Source: Phymorhynchus buccinoides
Lineage: Eukaryota > Mollusca > Gastropoda > Neogastropoda > Raphitomidae
DNA length: 64,000 nucleotides
NCBI GenBank assembly: GCA_017654935.2
Contig: CM065699.1
Coordinates: 11,197,966-11,261,965, forward strand
Direction: 5' to 3'
In this document: piece after piece, positions 1 through 10,061 of the stretch
How positions within the stretch are numbered: position 1 is the stretch's first letter
Layout: each line of letters opens with the position of its first letter
Translations under genes and position numbers: made by a program
Notes under the pieces: model-generated
What the model saw: the letters and a program-made list of their open reading frames with translations, nothing else
Told to the model about the DNA's origin: nothing
Database searches by the model: none

Positions 1-176
1 TTCCGTACGGAACTTACGCGTCCAATGTGAACCCGGCCTTACTTTGATTTTGTGATGTTCTATATAGTTTTGTGTGTGTGTGTGTGCATGTGTGCATGCA
101 TGCGTGTGTGTGTTGTATTGTTTTGCTTTGTTTTGTCTTTGAAAATGTTAGATAAAGATAAAAATAATAATGGGCA

Positions 177-306
177 AATGTTAAGATCAGCTCCCTCCGC
201 TGTTCCAGGGTGAAGTTGGCCAATCAGCTTAACGGAAAAGGTAAATTGGAGGGAGCTGATTGGCCAACTTCACCCTGGAACAGCAGAGGGAGCTGATCTT
301 AACATT
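177..306. repeat. Perfect-type inverted repeat (hairpin MITE)
   Basis: Arms 177-229 and 254-306 are near-perfect reverse complements of about 53 bases around a 24-base loop. There is no coding capacity. The form is that of a small non-autonomous DNA transposon or fold-back element; the superfamily was not assigned. Confidence 0.8.
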
Positions 307-407
307 AGCCTAATAATGTAAAAACAACAACAGGTGAGCTACATCGAAAAGTGCCAGTATCGTTTACTGCTTGTGGGAGAGGTATCACAGGCGTTACATA
401 AATTCAG

Positions 408-663
408 CAAAGACTGTACAGGGGAAGATAAACATCCAGTCTCTTTTCCCTATATGAGTAGTGAGGACAGAAACACTGGTTATGTCCCTTTGAAACGTGA
501 CACATTTTACACATCGATAGGCCAGTTGAATTCTCCGTTATAGTTCCAGTCCGAGTTTTTGGATAGCCTCCACTGTGAATAGTGTACACGTCTGCACTAA
601 CGATAACTCTATCAGCCCGGTTCGCCGAGCTTTTAAGTAATCCATCTTACCCTTTTAGAATAT
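408..663 (-). repeat. Dispersed repeat R1, inverted copy
   Basis: This block is the reverse complement of 11353-11612 over about 255 bases, with a few indels. A third copy, interrupted by another insertion, lies at 25090-25617. Short ORFs across it are not conserved between copies, so it is read as non-coding repeat DNA of unknown class. Confidence 0.8.
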
Positions 664-1358
664 CGTTGCTATAAGGTACCTTTGCCTTCAAGCTAACACT
701 AAAGCATATGCAACAGATATTTACTGACGAAAGAAAACAATAAATTGTGGAAGGATTTGAAGAATTAAATGTAACTATGAATTCAGCCATAGTGTATACT
801 TGGGGCAAATGTCAATTTACCAAAGACCATAGTCTAAATAAGACTAAAATTACTTCCCTTGGCACGGTTGCCGTGTGTATAGCCGGTGGTATGACTTGGG
901 TGACGTCACTTCCGTAGCGTCTACATTTGCATAGACTTGACTTCGACAATTCCGTTTACATTGATTACAGTGTTTGTAATTTGTCCACTGTCCTGCGATA
1001 TGGTTCTAAGAGACTGCAATCCTAGTGTGTCTGTAGAAAACTGGGCACATCAACACTCATGCTCTTATCATCAACGAAAACAATTATGAACATTGCCATT
1101 ATTTTTCAACCTGGTAATTTTTAGACTGTACTGCCTAAGATAGATTTTGTTTTGTTATATAAAATGTGTTTGAATTGCATTCTAACTTGTATAACCATTG
1201 CATGCCAAGTCTCCTAAGCACTGGCATTGTTTGTAAAGATATTTCTAATATTATTCGCTTTCATGATAATGTTCATCAGCTTTAAGCCTTGCAGCTGATA
1301 CGCCAAACCTTATCTTATGCTCCGTAAAATATGGCGATCCTTCTAGATTTTGTTTGTT
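664..1358. other. ESRP intron, with a decayed DIRS-end-like block
   Basis: No gene is seen. Positions about 800-925 resemble the terminal repeat of the DIRS element at 35597-35790: the same order of 'accaaagacca', 'agactaa', 'acttcccttgg' and 'tgacgtcacttccg' with diverged spacers. It is probably an old solo end or a relative. The rest is AT-rich and unremarkable. Confidence 0.5.
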
Positions 1359-1556
1359 AGCTCAAACTTTACTAATGCATTCTGTGTGCTTTTTCCCAGT
1401 TGGAGTTTTTCAGTCGTGAACCCAAGCTCAAACTTTACTAATGCATTCTCTGTGCTTTTTCCCAGTTGGAGTTTTTCAGTCGTGAACCCAAGCTCAAACT
1501 TTACTAATGCATTCTCTGTGCTTTTTCCCAGTTGGAATTTTTCAGTCGTGAACCCA
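1359..1556 (+). repeat. 66-bp tandem repeat x3 carrying a 3' splice site
   Basis: Three direct copies start at 1359, 1425 and 1491. Each unit holds a TACTAAT branch-point-like motif, a pyrimidine tract, a CAG acceptor and the first 25 bases of the following exon. Only the third copy runs on into the full exon. In the exon frame, the stretch after each of the two upstream acceptors meets a TAA inside the next repeat (in TACTAATG), so only the third acceptor gives an open message. Confidence 0.85.
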
Positions 1557-1747
1557 ACGCCTGTCAAGTGTTTGGCGGAGAAAAGGGCATCCACTTTGTC
1601 ACGTACGGCAATGGGCGCAACACGGGCGATGCTTTTGTGCACTTTGAAACGGAGGCGGAGTCTCTGACTGCCCTGAATAAGCACCGAGAGAACATGGGCA
1701 ACAGATACATCGAGCTGTTCAGGAGCACCACTGCGGAGGTCCAACAG
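1532..1747 (+). CDS. ESRP: ESRP/Fusilli-like splicing regulator, exon ending RRM2 (partial gene)
   Basis: Epithelial splicing regulatory proteins are nuclear RNA-binding proteins with hnRNP F/H-type RRMs that control alternative splicing. The 72 codons begin in helix 1 of an RRM ([16 protein letters not shown]), pass through the RNP1-like strand ([21 protein letters not shown]) and end [17 protein letters not shown]. The ending [13 protein letters not shown] is characteristic of ESRP RRM2 rather than hnRNP H. The acceptor is the AG at 1530-1531 and the donor is gtcagt at 1748. Both ends are phase 0, which fits the next exon. Upstream exons (N-terminus, RRM1, start of RRM2) are not in this window. 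The acceptor sits in a triplicated 66-bp repeat. Confidence 0.85.
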
Positions 1748-2216
1748 GTCAGTGACACACAGGCTTATTTCTGAAGAAAAAGGATTATTTTGAGTGTTCA
1801 AGTATTTACATATTTACCTTCTTTTGAAGACTTATGCTTTGTTTGTAGTGTTCTGCATGTGTAGATTACTCTAAGCTAATGAAAAAAAGGAAATGACAGT
1901 CTTTAGGTATTAGGTACTTTGAAAATCTCTGTGAAATTCAGGTTAGCTCCCACCTGGAGAGCGCGTCACAGCCAATTAGTTTTGTATGTTTATTATATAT
2001 GATTTTTGTGTGACTGATGACAACTTTCCCCAAGACAAACGCAAGAAAAAATGTATCTGTTCAGTAATATTCGTCAATCTCCCTGTTGTAAATCAAGGGA
2101 TTTTTGTTCAGCATGATTTGTTGAACCATTGCACAGACTCCTGTAACTCAGAAAAGCCTGCAGATTTAATAATTTCAAGAACATAACAAGACAACAAAAG
2201 TGACAGTTTTGTCACA

Positions 2217-2760
2217 TACTTATATAATAGTGCTAACCCATTATCCCCCACCTCAAGTATGCAAAAGTTACATCATTTGCAGCAGGATTTTCTTTCAAAA
2301 GTTGTGCTTGCAGCAGTTCAATACAAAAGTCGTGGTGTTATATGTGCAGCGGCTGTTTGCAAAAGTTGTGTTTGCAGCAGGTCATTACAAAAGTTGTGAT
2401 GTTGTATGTGCAGCAGCTGTTTGCAAAGGTTGTGTTTGCAGCAGCATTTGTGTTTCACTCTTCTTGCAGCATGGGCTAAATACCACCATTACATCACTCT
2501 ACATTCCCACCAAAGGCATTCACTGCTAAGTACCCTTCCATGTGTTTGTCTATTTTAGATCTTATGTCAGTGATTTTTTTTCTGTTAAAGAAACGCATGT
2601 GCACTTGAAAAACAAATAGTTACGTCCCTCTTGCCGGTTGAGATGCAACGGACAGCCAAGAGTGTAAAAAAACAACCACATGGCGCTAGAAGAGTCAAGT
2701 GCTGTTGTTGCAAAAGTTGTGTTTGCAGCAGCTTGCAAAAGTTGTGTTTGCAGCAGATTT
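2217..2760 (+). repeat. Degenerate minisatellite split by a MITE
   Basis: Imperfect units of about 64-66 bases contain 'gcaaaagttgtgtttgcagcag' motifs near 2290, 2358 and 2424, with shorter copies at 2709 and 2736. Between the two blocks (about 2467-2697) lies sequence of the TTAA/CTCTTCTAGC MITE family, ending in catggcgctagaagag. The many 'tttgcagcag' motifs look like splice acceptors but lead to no conserved reading frame. Confidence 0.6.
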
Positions 2761-2824
2761 CTTCTTTAACTACAACTATTCAATTAATCCAGAATTTTTT
2801 TTAAAATGTATTTCTGAATGCAAG

Positions 2825-3061
2825 GTGCTGAACAAAACCGCGGACCAGCAGATGGTAGTGAAGCCTATGTTCGGCCCCATCCCCGGCCACCCCTACTCCA
2901 TTGCCACCACCATGAATTACATCACCTTGGGCGCGGAGAAGAACTGCATCCGTGTGTGCGGTCTCCCACCGGGGACGAAGGTAATGGACATCATATTCTT
3001 CCTGGGACGCTTCGCCAACTGCATCCAGCAGCAGGGAGTGCACATGGTATACACTGCTGCC
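2825..3061 (+). CDS. ESRP: ESRP-like, exon with linker and first half of divergent RRM3
   Basis: The 79 codons open with VLNKTADQQ, continuing AEVQQ of the previous exon as ESRP proteins do (AEVQQVLN). They end in an RRM half: NCIRVCGLPPGTKVMDIIFFLG through GVHMVYTAA. Family members usually have a CIRLRGLPY-type strand here, so CIRVCGLPP is a divergent RNP2. The acceptor is AG at 2823-2824 and the donor is gtgagt at 3062; both ends are phase 0. Two decayed copies of this exon lie downstream (about 3672-3790 and 4683-4790). The middle of the RRM continues in the exon at 8157. Confidence 0.8.
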
Positions 3062-3340
3062 GTGAGTAGATCATGGGTGTGTTTTGCTACCGTACTGTAT
3101 GTACTGCGTGCATCATATCATCAGGCACAGACCATCATTTTCACACACAAATCAGAGGTTTTCTTTTGCCATACAAAAGGGACATTAAGTGTCAATCTGA
3201 CCACTCTGAGAAAATTATATATTTGAAATCTTCAGACAATTCTCGTTCTAATCATGCAAGGACCATTCTTGTGTCTTTTTTTGTTCCAGAGTTAGGAGCA
3301 TTTAAAGTTAGTAGGGAGGGTGAGTGTCAGTCAATTTGAG

Positions 3341-3600
3341 AAAACACAGTCTAAAGTCTAGCAGCCTAGCTGAAGAAAGTGCATTGACCTACTCGTTTTA
3401 AAGCACTTATAAAACCATTTAGAGACCATATTAGAGATTATGTTTATAAATATGAAAAAAGATGTTAGAGAACACAAAAATACCCATAACTCAAAATTGA
3501 CAAAAAATGTTATTTTTGACTTTGCAAAAGTTGTTGTGAGAAACTAGCCCAGCGACTTAATGCCCCTTTCGTGGTGCTGGGTCACATATTAAAAGTCATG
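3341..3600 (-). repeat. Partial copy of the element that seeds the 60-bp satellite
   Basis: The end near 3520-3600 is the reverse complement of the 60-bp unit repeated at 29391-30292, including the 'caccacgaaagg' terminus and 'ctagtttctcacaac'. The flanking AT-rich part also resembles the single-copy side of that element. Only one unit is present here, so this copy shows the unamplified state. Confidence 0.65.
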
Positions 3601-4497
3601 TTATCCCTCCTCTCTTGGCCAAAGGGATTTCTTCTTCTTCTTCTTCTTAAAAAATAAAATCGCTCTGACAGTTTCCTGAACAAAATTATGAGCGCAGATG
3701 GTAGTCATGCTATGCGGCCCCATCCCTGGCCACCCCTAAGAAACAGTTACCACCAGCAATTCATCGACTTCGGCGCGGAGGAAATGTTTTTGAAAGTGTT
3801 TCTCCCAAAAGGCAGGAGAATGGACCGGTAATTCAGAAAGATAGTAGATGACAGTAAGCAAAGGGAAAAGGCAGAGTCAAAGAGAGTGAGTAGATTGGAG
3901 GAAGTGTTTTGCTAACTTCCAGAAGGTGCGGGGATCCTATTTATCACAAAAGACCCCCCAGTATCCACAAGGGGGGGGAGGGGCAAAGAGATTTAATGCA
4001 AGGCCTCTGACCACTATGAACAAATTCTATCCCAGCCCTCTGGAATAGCTTCTGCCCCCTCTTCTGCCTGGCATTCATGGTCGTAAATGACTGACTGGCA
4101 TACATAGCATAGAGAGACATGTTCTGAATTTCCAGGGTTTCAGTCTGGGAAGAAACGTATCGCTGTACAGTACTCGGGTGTAAGGCGATTTTTCTTCCTG
4201 ATCAAGACCCCTGTGCCTTAAAAAAAAAGTGACGAATAATTTTAAAGTAACTATTCATACCATAACTCGAGATTATCCCCCGAAGATGGAGTGTTTTTGA
4301 CTGTACAAGGGTAATAAAAAACTGGTCACACACGTAATGTTCTCATTTTGCTGGTGCTTTGTACCATAGTCAAGTCAAGTGCTTCAAGTATTGGGATTAT
4401 CCCTGGAGAAATTACATTCAGGGTGCGTCAACAACAAACAAAATAATCAAGATTGTTATCAAAATGTCGGGAATGTGCGTATCATACATTAAGCCTT
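3600..4497 (+). repeat. Direct duplication, copy 1 (contains relic exon)
   Basis: About 0.9 kb aligns in the same order with 4617-5502, offset by about 1.02 kb. Shared landmarks are 'gagcgcagatg', 'gaatggaccggta', 'gatagtagatgacagtaagc', 'ggcattcatggtcgtaaat', 'gtgacgaataat' and 'ggaatgtgcgtatcatacat'. Part (about 3800-4000) is also a copy of a dispersed element found near 42.7 kb and 44.2 kb and, inverted, at 7.8 kb. Confidence 0.8.
3672..3790 (+). pseudogene. Decayed copy of ESRP exon 2825-3061
   Basis: Ordered matches to the functional exon are ctgaacaaaa, gcagatggtagt, cggccccatccc, ggccacccctа-type bases and ggcgcggag. The frame is destroyed: a TAA follows the GHP codons and there are several indels. 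It has no usable acceptor or donor that I can see. The order and spacing of the matches make this a duplicated, dead exon rather than chance similarity. Confidence 0.7.
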
Positions 4498-4616
4498 GTA
4501 GGATGTAAATTACAGTTCTTATTTGAGCTTCAACAACACTATCCACAGAAGCATTTTAACATGCTTCTTCTACTAAGATAGTAACATTGGATTTTTAATA
4601 AGATATTATTAAGTCA

Positions 4617-5502
4617 TGTTATCCCTCGTATCATGGCCAAAGGGTATGCTTGTAGTCTTGCAATTTTCTTCTAGCACCAGACAGTTTCCTGTCAATTATG
4701 AGCGCAGATGCATCATGCTGCCGTTATGCGCCTAAATAAGAAAGACATTAAGACCAGCAAGTCAGACTTCGGCTGGAGGAATTGTTTTTGAAAGTTTTTT
4801 CAGTGAAAAAAGGGCAGTGAGAATGGACCGGTAAGGCAGAAAGATAGTAGATGACAGTAAGCAAAGGGAAAAGGCAGAGTCAAAGAGAGTGACAGATTGA
4901 ACGAAGTTACAGAACTTCCAGAAGGTGGGGGACCTATTTATGCAAAAGGCCCCCCGGTATCCCTACAGGGGGGGGGGGGCGAAGGGATTTAAGGCAAGGC
5001 CTCTCCACTATGAACAAATTCTATCCCAGCCCTCCGGAATAGCTTCTGCCCCCTCTTCTGCCTGGCATTCATGGTCGTAAATGACTGACTGGCATACATA
5101 CCATAGAGAGACATGTTCTGAGGTCCAGGGTTTCAGTCTGGGAAGAAACGTATCGCTGTACAGTGCGTGAAACAATGTATTTACATTCTGTAAGGCGATT
5201 TTTCTTCCTGATCAAGACCCCTGTGCCTTAAAAAAAAAGTGACGAATAATTTACAAAGTAACTATTCATTACATAATCGAGATTATCCCCCGAAGACGGA
5301 GTGTGGCTTACCACGTGGCGGGGTAAAATCAAAAATGGTCACACTGTAATGTTCTCATCTATAGCTGATGCAGTTGTACCAAAGTGTTCAAGTGCTTCCG
5401 CTGTTGGGATGATCCCTGGAGTCTTTTAGTGAGGGTGCGTCAACAACAAACAACAATAATCAAGATTGTTATCAAAATGTGGGAATGTGCGTATCATACA
5501 TT
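4617..5502 (+). repeat. Direct duplication, copy 2 (second relic exon)
   Basis: This is the second copy of the 3600-4497 block and has diverged by many small indels. The region 4683-4790 matches the relic exon but is more eroded (gagcgcagatg, then 'cagcaagtcagacttcggc'). A short G run at 4970-4979 replaces the corresponding run in copy 1. Confidence 0.75.
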
Positions 5503-5507
5503 ATAAG

Positions 5508-5650
5508 TTATTTGGATTTGGGCATGGTACATGACTTTTGTGATGTCAAGACCTTGTTCTTTAGCATACGAGAGCTTCAGCTCGAGTATGCTAAAGAACA
5601 AGGTGTCGAGACATCACAAAAGTCATGTACCATGCCCAAATCCAAATAAC
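5508..5650. repeat. Hairpin MITE
   Basis: The arms, about 5508-5571 and 5584-5650, are reverse complements of roughly 63 bases (ttatttggatttgggcatgg at one end, its complement at the other) around a short loop. It is non-coding. Confidence 0.8.
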
Positions 5651-6895
5651 GTATATATACCGATCTTACCATTTATATAAAAACAGCAGAAAATCACAAT
5701 GCATTGAAGAGGCGAGATGCGCCTCCATGTAGATCTGAATCATAGCAACCGCTGCACCAACATAGCAAAATCCATTAATCCACAAAGAATATAGTCCACA
5801 GTTTACAAGGTTGAGAGCTATTTTAATGCAAATTGAGCAAATCTTCGCAATAGCAATTGTCATGTCCCGAATGATATTTAGTGTTTAAAACTCTTATTGC
5901 ACAGATTAAGACCATATGAACCGGATCAGTTTTGGGGTGGAAAATAAAGTAAACTTACTGCATTGAAAATAGGGGAGAACGGAGCTGGTCCGCCTACTTT
6001 TTAGCTTTTCTCGCCATAAAAGGTACGCCAACTGAAGTAGAAGCTCATTTTTAGACCACCTGTTGAGTAAATGTATGGACATGTCGACAACATACGTTTA
6101 TAGAAAATTCAGTTGATTGAGATTCATTCGTTACAAATAATAGCAAAAATTAGACTTTTTTGCTCTCAACTTTTCTCAAATTAATGGACACTTTCCAATC
6201 TTACACAGGACACGGCAGGAGGACAGCATGAGGCTTTCACAAGATCGAAATAATTATACAGCAAAACACTTAGCAATAAAAATGAAATGAGGAACCTGTC
6301 GCGGGGTCTGACAAGCCCTGATATCCCCTACTTTTGTCGCCCAGAAAATTGTCATCACACAATGACGCATTTTTTGTTTGATGACGTAAAAGTGGTGCTG
6401 ACGTGTGAGTAAGCAAGACAAGATCTTTTGGCTTTCTTCATAACAAAAGCGCCACGAACGCTCCGGTGGAAATCTAGTCGACTTTTGTACATCAAAATTT
6501 CAGAAACTAATGATTACCAACAAAAATAGATAACAGCTGTAAATATCGTGTTGGTGTTGACAAACGGTAAATACATTCTAATGATATTAATTATGTTTGA
6601 ATGCACGGAACTAATGATATTCAATATCATGTATTCTTGCACAAAAACTCACAAAACAAGGAGTTAATGCGATAATTAGATGTTACAATAAGTGTTTTGG
6701 TGGCACTCGGCTGGGCCTTCTTTCTCATGTTTGGAGATCGGTATATAGTGCCTTATAGTCTGTAAAACACAGTTCTTATTTGACTTCTTTATTTCTACCT
6801 CCCAATTTTATTGTGCTTCTTCTTCAGTATATGGGTTTATGTACATGTATTTTTCTTTCTCTGTATCATTGATAGTATGCTTGTAGGATTGCAAT
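5651..6895. other. Intronic AT-rich DNA, no gene seen
   Basis: No exon-like frame, RNA gene or clear repeat was recognised across this 1.2-kb stretch of the ESRP intron. Small fragments near 6770-6830 resemble 4500-4590. Confidence 0.5.
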
Positions 6896-7304
6896 TTAAC
6901 TCTTCTAGTACCATGGGTGAATATATTTGCACACTTCATCACTGTACACTCCCATCAAATGCAAAGACATTCACTGCCAAGCACCCTGCCATTTGTTTGT
7001 CTATTTTCAGAGCTTATGTTAGTGATTTTTTCGCTAAAGCAGCGCATGTACACTAAAAAAACCCAGTTACAGTGGATTCCTGATAACTCAAAAACACTGG
7101 ATAACTCACAATAGTTTTCTGGTCCCAGTTTAGTAATCTTTATGATCAAAGGTCTTTCTAACTCAAAATATTGGCTATCTCAAAATAAAATTCCAGTCCC
7201 TTCAATTCTGACTTAAGCGATGTTCATTGTACTCCCCTCTTGCCAGTTGAGATGCAACGGACAGCCAAGAACTTAAGAACAATACATGGCGCTAGAAGAG
7301 TTAA
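6896..7304. mobile_element. piggyBac-like MITE (TTAA target), with nested insertion
   Basis: Terminal inverted repeats read TTAACTCTTCTAGTACC at the left and GGCGCTAGAAGAGTTAA at the right, so both ends share a TTAA, the target duplicated by piggyBac-type transposons. There is no transposase ORF. A second repeat (about 7065-7235, 'ggataactc...ggctatctcaaaataaaat') sits inside; its sibling is at 56180-56340. Relatives of the host MITE lie at 2467-2697 and form the arrays at 34.9-43.9 kb. Confidence 0.75.
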
Positions 7305-7436
7305 GTTGTCAAAGGATTTTGCAGGCAGTGGATGAGTTGTACTGTAGGGAAACAAGGCAGCTTTGGTAAATTGAGGGTCAATTTCCCTTTCACATCTTCC
7401 TATATTTTGTCTTTACCACCTCCTCCAAAATCAGAG

Positions 7437-8090
7437 TGTGTTGGCTGTACGCAGCGGGGAGACCAGTGAAAACTGAAAAACGGGCACATACGTACCTTAC
7501 CCATTATGACCATATGGCCTGGGAACTCAGAAGAAGAAGTCCTTACCACCATTTGCCCATGTCATGCCTTTCCATTGTACTTTGCTGCATGGACAGCTTT
7601 TAAAATAGCATTTTTTGTCTTCAGCTTCAGTTGGCAAAACAAACCCACACTTTCTCTTCTCTCTCCCTCTCCCCCTCACTCCTCCACAGCATGGGTGCTG
7701 TCCTGCACCCCACTGGGGACTAGATGGACCTCGGACCCCTGCCTTTCAGGTTTTCTTGGATTATTAGGGATTCAGAGAGGTCTTTCGTACAAACAGTTCT
7801 CCCACCTTCTGGAAGTTCAATGCTTGTAGCCTCCTCTAATCTATCACTCTCTTTGATTCTGCCTTTTCCCTTTGCTTACTGTCATCTACTATCTTCCTGT
7901 CTTACAGGTCCATTCTCCAGCCTTTAAAAGAAAAATATTCCAAAGAAATTTCTCCTTTGAGCTCCTCCGAAGTCAAAATGTGTCGACTGAAATCAGTGAA
8001 TGCAGTGGGGAGACCAGTGAAAACTGAAAACCAGACACATACATACCTCACCCATTACGGCCATGTGGCCTGAGAATGCTGAAGAAGAAG
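7437..8090 (-). repeat. Dispersed element fragments before an ESRP exon
   Basis: Positions 7437-7925 match, in inverse, about 42640-42900 and 44100-44400 (gctgtacgcagcggggagacc; ccaccttctggaagttc; catctactatctt). A second partial copy of the 'ggggagaccagtgaaaactg' part begins at about 8008. 'cccctgcctttcaggttttc' at about 7737 and 'cccctgtctttcaggttttg' at about 8096 show that this repeat ends only some 50 bases before the exon at 8157. Confidence 0.65.
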
Positions 8091-8156
8091 AAGGGCCCCT
8101 GTCTTTCAGGTTTTGTAGAATATTGTTATTGCAAAAGCACCCATGTGTGTCGGCAG

Positions 8157-8538
8157 GGAGAGGAGTCGGGCGAAGCCTTCATCCAGATGGACTCGGAGAG
8201 CTCGGCAGCGGCCACGACCATGTTCACAAACGGGCGAACCATGATGACCAGCGTAGGCCAGCAGCGCACCATCACGGTCATGCAGATCTGCGGCGACGAA
8301 ATGAACATGGTCCTGGCCAACAGCGCCATGTCCCCCCCGCCGGGTCTGCCTCCCGGGGCCACCCTGGTGCCCTACAGTCCTGCCCCCAACCAGCTGATGC
8401 TGCCCCCAATGGGGCCTCTCAGTGCTGCTGCTGCTAATTCGGTCCTCCCTGCTATGGCCTCGCCCCCACCTGGTGCTGTGCCCATCCCCGCGATGTCCAT
8501 GCCTCAGCGGCACATGCTCACCGCGGGCCCTGGCATGA
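8157..8538 (+). CDS. ESRP: ESRP-like, exon with second half of RRM3 and Pro/Ala-rich linker
   Basis: The exon starts after cggcag at 8151-8156 with GEESGEAFIQM, the RNP1-like strand of an hnRNP F/H-type RRM, and ends that domain with GDEMNMVL, equivalent to the EEMNFVL end of ESRP RRM3. A Pro/Met/Ala-rich linker follows (MSPPPGLPPGATLVPYSP, then PPMGPLSAAAANSVLPAM). Between these parts the usual helix 2 is replaced by a Ser/Thr/Met-rich stretch, so RRM3 is unusual. The donor is gtgagt at 8539. The 382 bases leave phase 1, and the split codon a|tg is completed by the next exon. Confidence 0.8.
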
Positions 8539-8649
8539 GTGAGTGAAGGATTTCATATTGATCATGTAGGAATGTTAGGAGTTTGCCAGCTGTGTACTGA
8601 GTAGCAGCGTAATTCTTAAATGATAGAAATAATAGTACATTAAATTTAT

Positions 8650-8982
8650 GGTAAAGGTAAAGATGTGCCCCCCCCCCTGCATTTCTCGGTTAATTCCATT
8701 TTTCCGTTTTTGCCTTTCTTACCAAACATAAAGCTGTATTTTATGAACCTTTTCAGCTAATTATATTTTTGGAATAATAACCCTAACCCTAACACCCCTA
8801 CCCCCCCTACCCCCCCCCCCCCCCACCCCCCTACCCCTACCCCTATGGAATTTACAGAGAAATGTAGGGGGGTGGCACATCTTGACCTTTACGTTTTACA
8901 ACCAAAATGCTCATCAACAAACGGACAAAAAAATAATATTCAAGAATGGCACAAACCAGGAACAACACACAGCACAAAGCAG

Positions 8983-9067
<85 letters not shown>

Positions 9068-9085
9068 ACACACACACACACTGAC

Positions 9086-9130
<45 letters not shown>

Positions 9131-9180
9131 TTAATTCAACTTGTCCATGATCACTGGACCTGACAACCCGGGTGGGTAGA
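8650..9180. repeat. C-rich tracts, small inverted repeat and (CA)n microsatellite
   Basis: Positions 8650-8690 and 8857-8897 form a short inverted repeat (gtaaaggtaaagatgtgcc versus its complement). Between them are C runs with two telomere-like CCCTAA units near 8780. From about 8991 to 9128 there is a nearly pure (CA)n tract interrupted by a few CTGACA units. No gene is present; the Cys/Val and His/Thr ORFs here are repeat artefacts. Confidence 0.9.
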
Positions 9181-9450
9181 TACAGTGGAACCTGCCTATT
9201 AAGACCTTGAAAAATCATCCAAAATAGGGTCTTAAGTGGGAGGGAGTTGTAATAGGGAGGTGATTTTAATACTTACAACGAAGGGCAATGTTTCAGAGAA
9301 GTAGGTCTTAAGCGAGAGGGAGTCTTAATAAGGAAGAAGTCTTTTTCTTTTTCTTTCTGTCCCATCTTCTGGGCCGTACAGTGGCGTTGCTCCCACGCCG
9401 CTCATTCCGAATCCCAATTCACAGCTACACCCCGTATGCTGTAAGGTATA
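9181..9450. mobile_element. TACAGTGGAACC MITE abutting a retroposon tail
   Basis: Positions 9181-9340 start TACAGTGGAACCTGCC and match the complete MITE at 51199-51377, but the right inverted end is missing. Adjacent to the break, 9341-9450 begins with a T-rich tract and 'ctgtcccatcttctgggc', the antisense 3' end of the retroposon also seen at 25167-25420 and 61690-61905. The retroposon appears to have replaced or truncated the MITE end. Confidence 0.65.
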
Positions 9451-9699
9451 TTTTACACAACATTCTGACTGTGTTATAACACTTTCGATATTGTTATAGT
9501 TTTATTATCAGGCGCAGGTGTCTCACCCAGGAGAAAAATAAATGCCTTATAGTCCATGTCCTATTCTTTATGCAATACTGTACTACTGTTTTCATTATAA
9601 TACTAAGAGAAAACTTGAACAAAATTCTGACTTGTTTGATTTTGCAATACTGTACTACTATTGTCATTATAATATTACATGCATGCACATGTTTGGCAG

Positions 9700-10061
9700 T
9701 GACGCAAGCCGCTCTCCAGCTGGCCCCTCACCCTCCTCCTCACTACGCCATGCCCCCCGCAGTTTCCCCGCAGGCCACGGCAGCACTGGGCGCCATACCC
9801 ACCATGGCTCCCTTCCCCATGCCGCCAGGGGCTGCCCCTCCCACAGCCTTCCACCCCGGTGCCATGGCCATGGTGCCGCAACGCTCGCCTTTCATGCCGC
9901 AGTTTCTCTACTGGTACCCAGGCCCTCCCCATCCCCCTGTCTCCTCGTCTTTTTTCGCTCCCCAGCACCCAGCGACTGACCCCTGTGCGGTGGTAATGCG
10001 AGGCCTGCCATATAACGTTACCGCCACAGACGTAGTGAACTATTTCCAGGGGTTCTCGGAG
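9700..10061 (+). CDS. ESRP: ESRP-like, exon with Pro/Ala/Met linker and start of final RRM
   Basis: The acceptor is gtttggcag, 9691-9699. The first two bases complete an ATG codon begun at 8538. The exon encodes a low-complexity linker (TQAALQLAPHPPPHYAMPP, GAMAMVPQRSPFMPQFLYWYPG) and then the first part of an RRM, DPCAVVMRGLPYNVTATDVVNYFQGFSE, with a canonical MRGLPY RNP2. It ends in phase 0 at the gtaggc donor, 10062. The RRM is completed by the exon at 12647. The MRGLPY and NYFQGF motifs match the C-terminal domain of ESRP proteins. Confidence 0.85.

Noticed and set aside
334..589. Small ORFs in repeat R1
   Set aside because: Not preserved in the copies at 11353 and 25090.
3905..3990. Additional ESRP exon
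   Set aside because: The sequence belongs to a dispersed repeat also at 4.9, 42.8 and 44.3 kb.
8778..8835. Telomeric repeat
   Set aside because: Only two CCCTAA units followed by irregular C-rich sequence; not a telomere or clear interstitial telomere.
8845..9218. Cys/Val and His/Thr ORFs
   Set aside because: Direct translation of (CA)n/(TG)n microsatellite.
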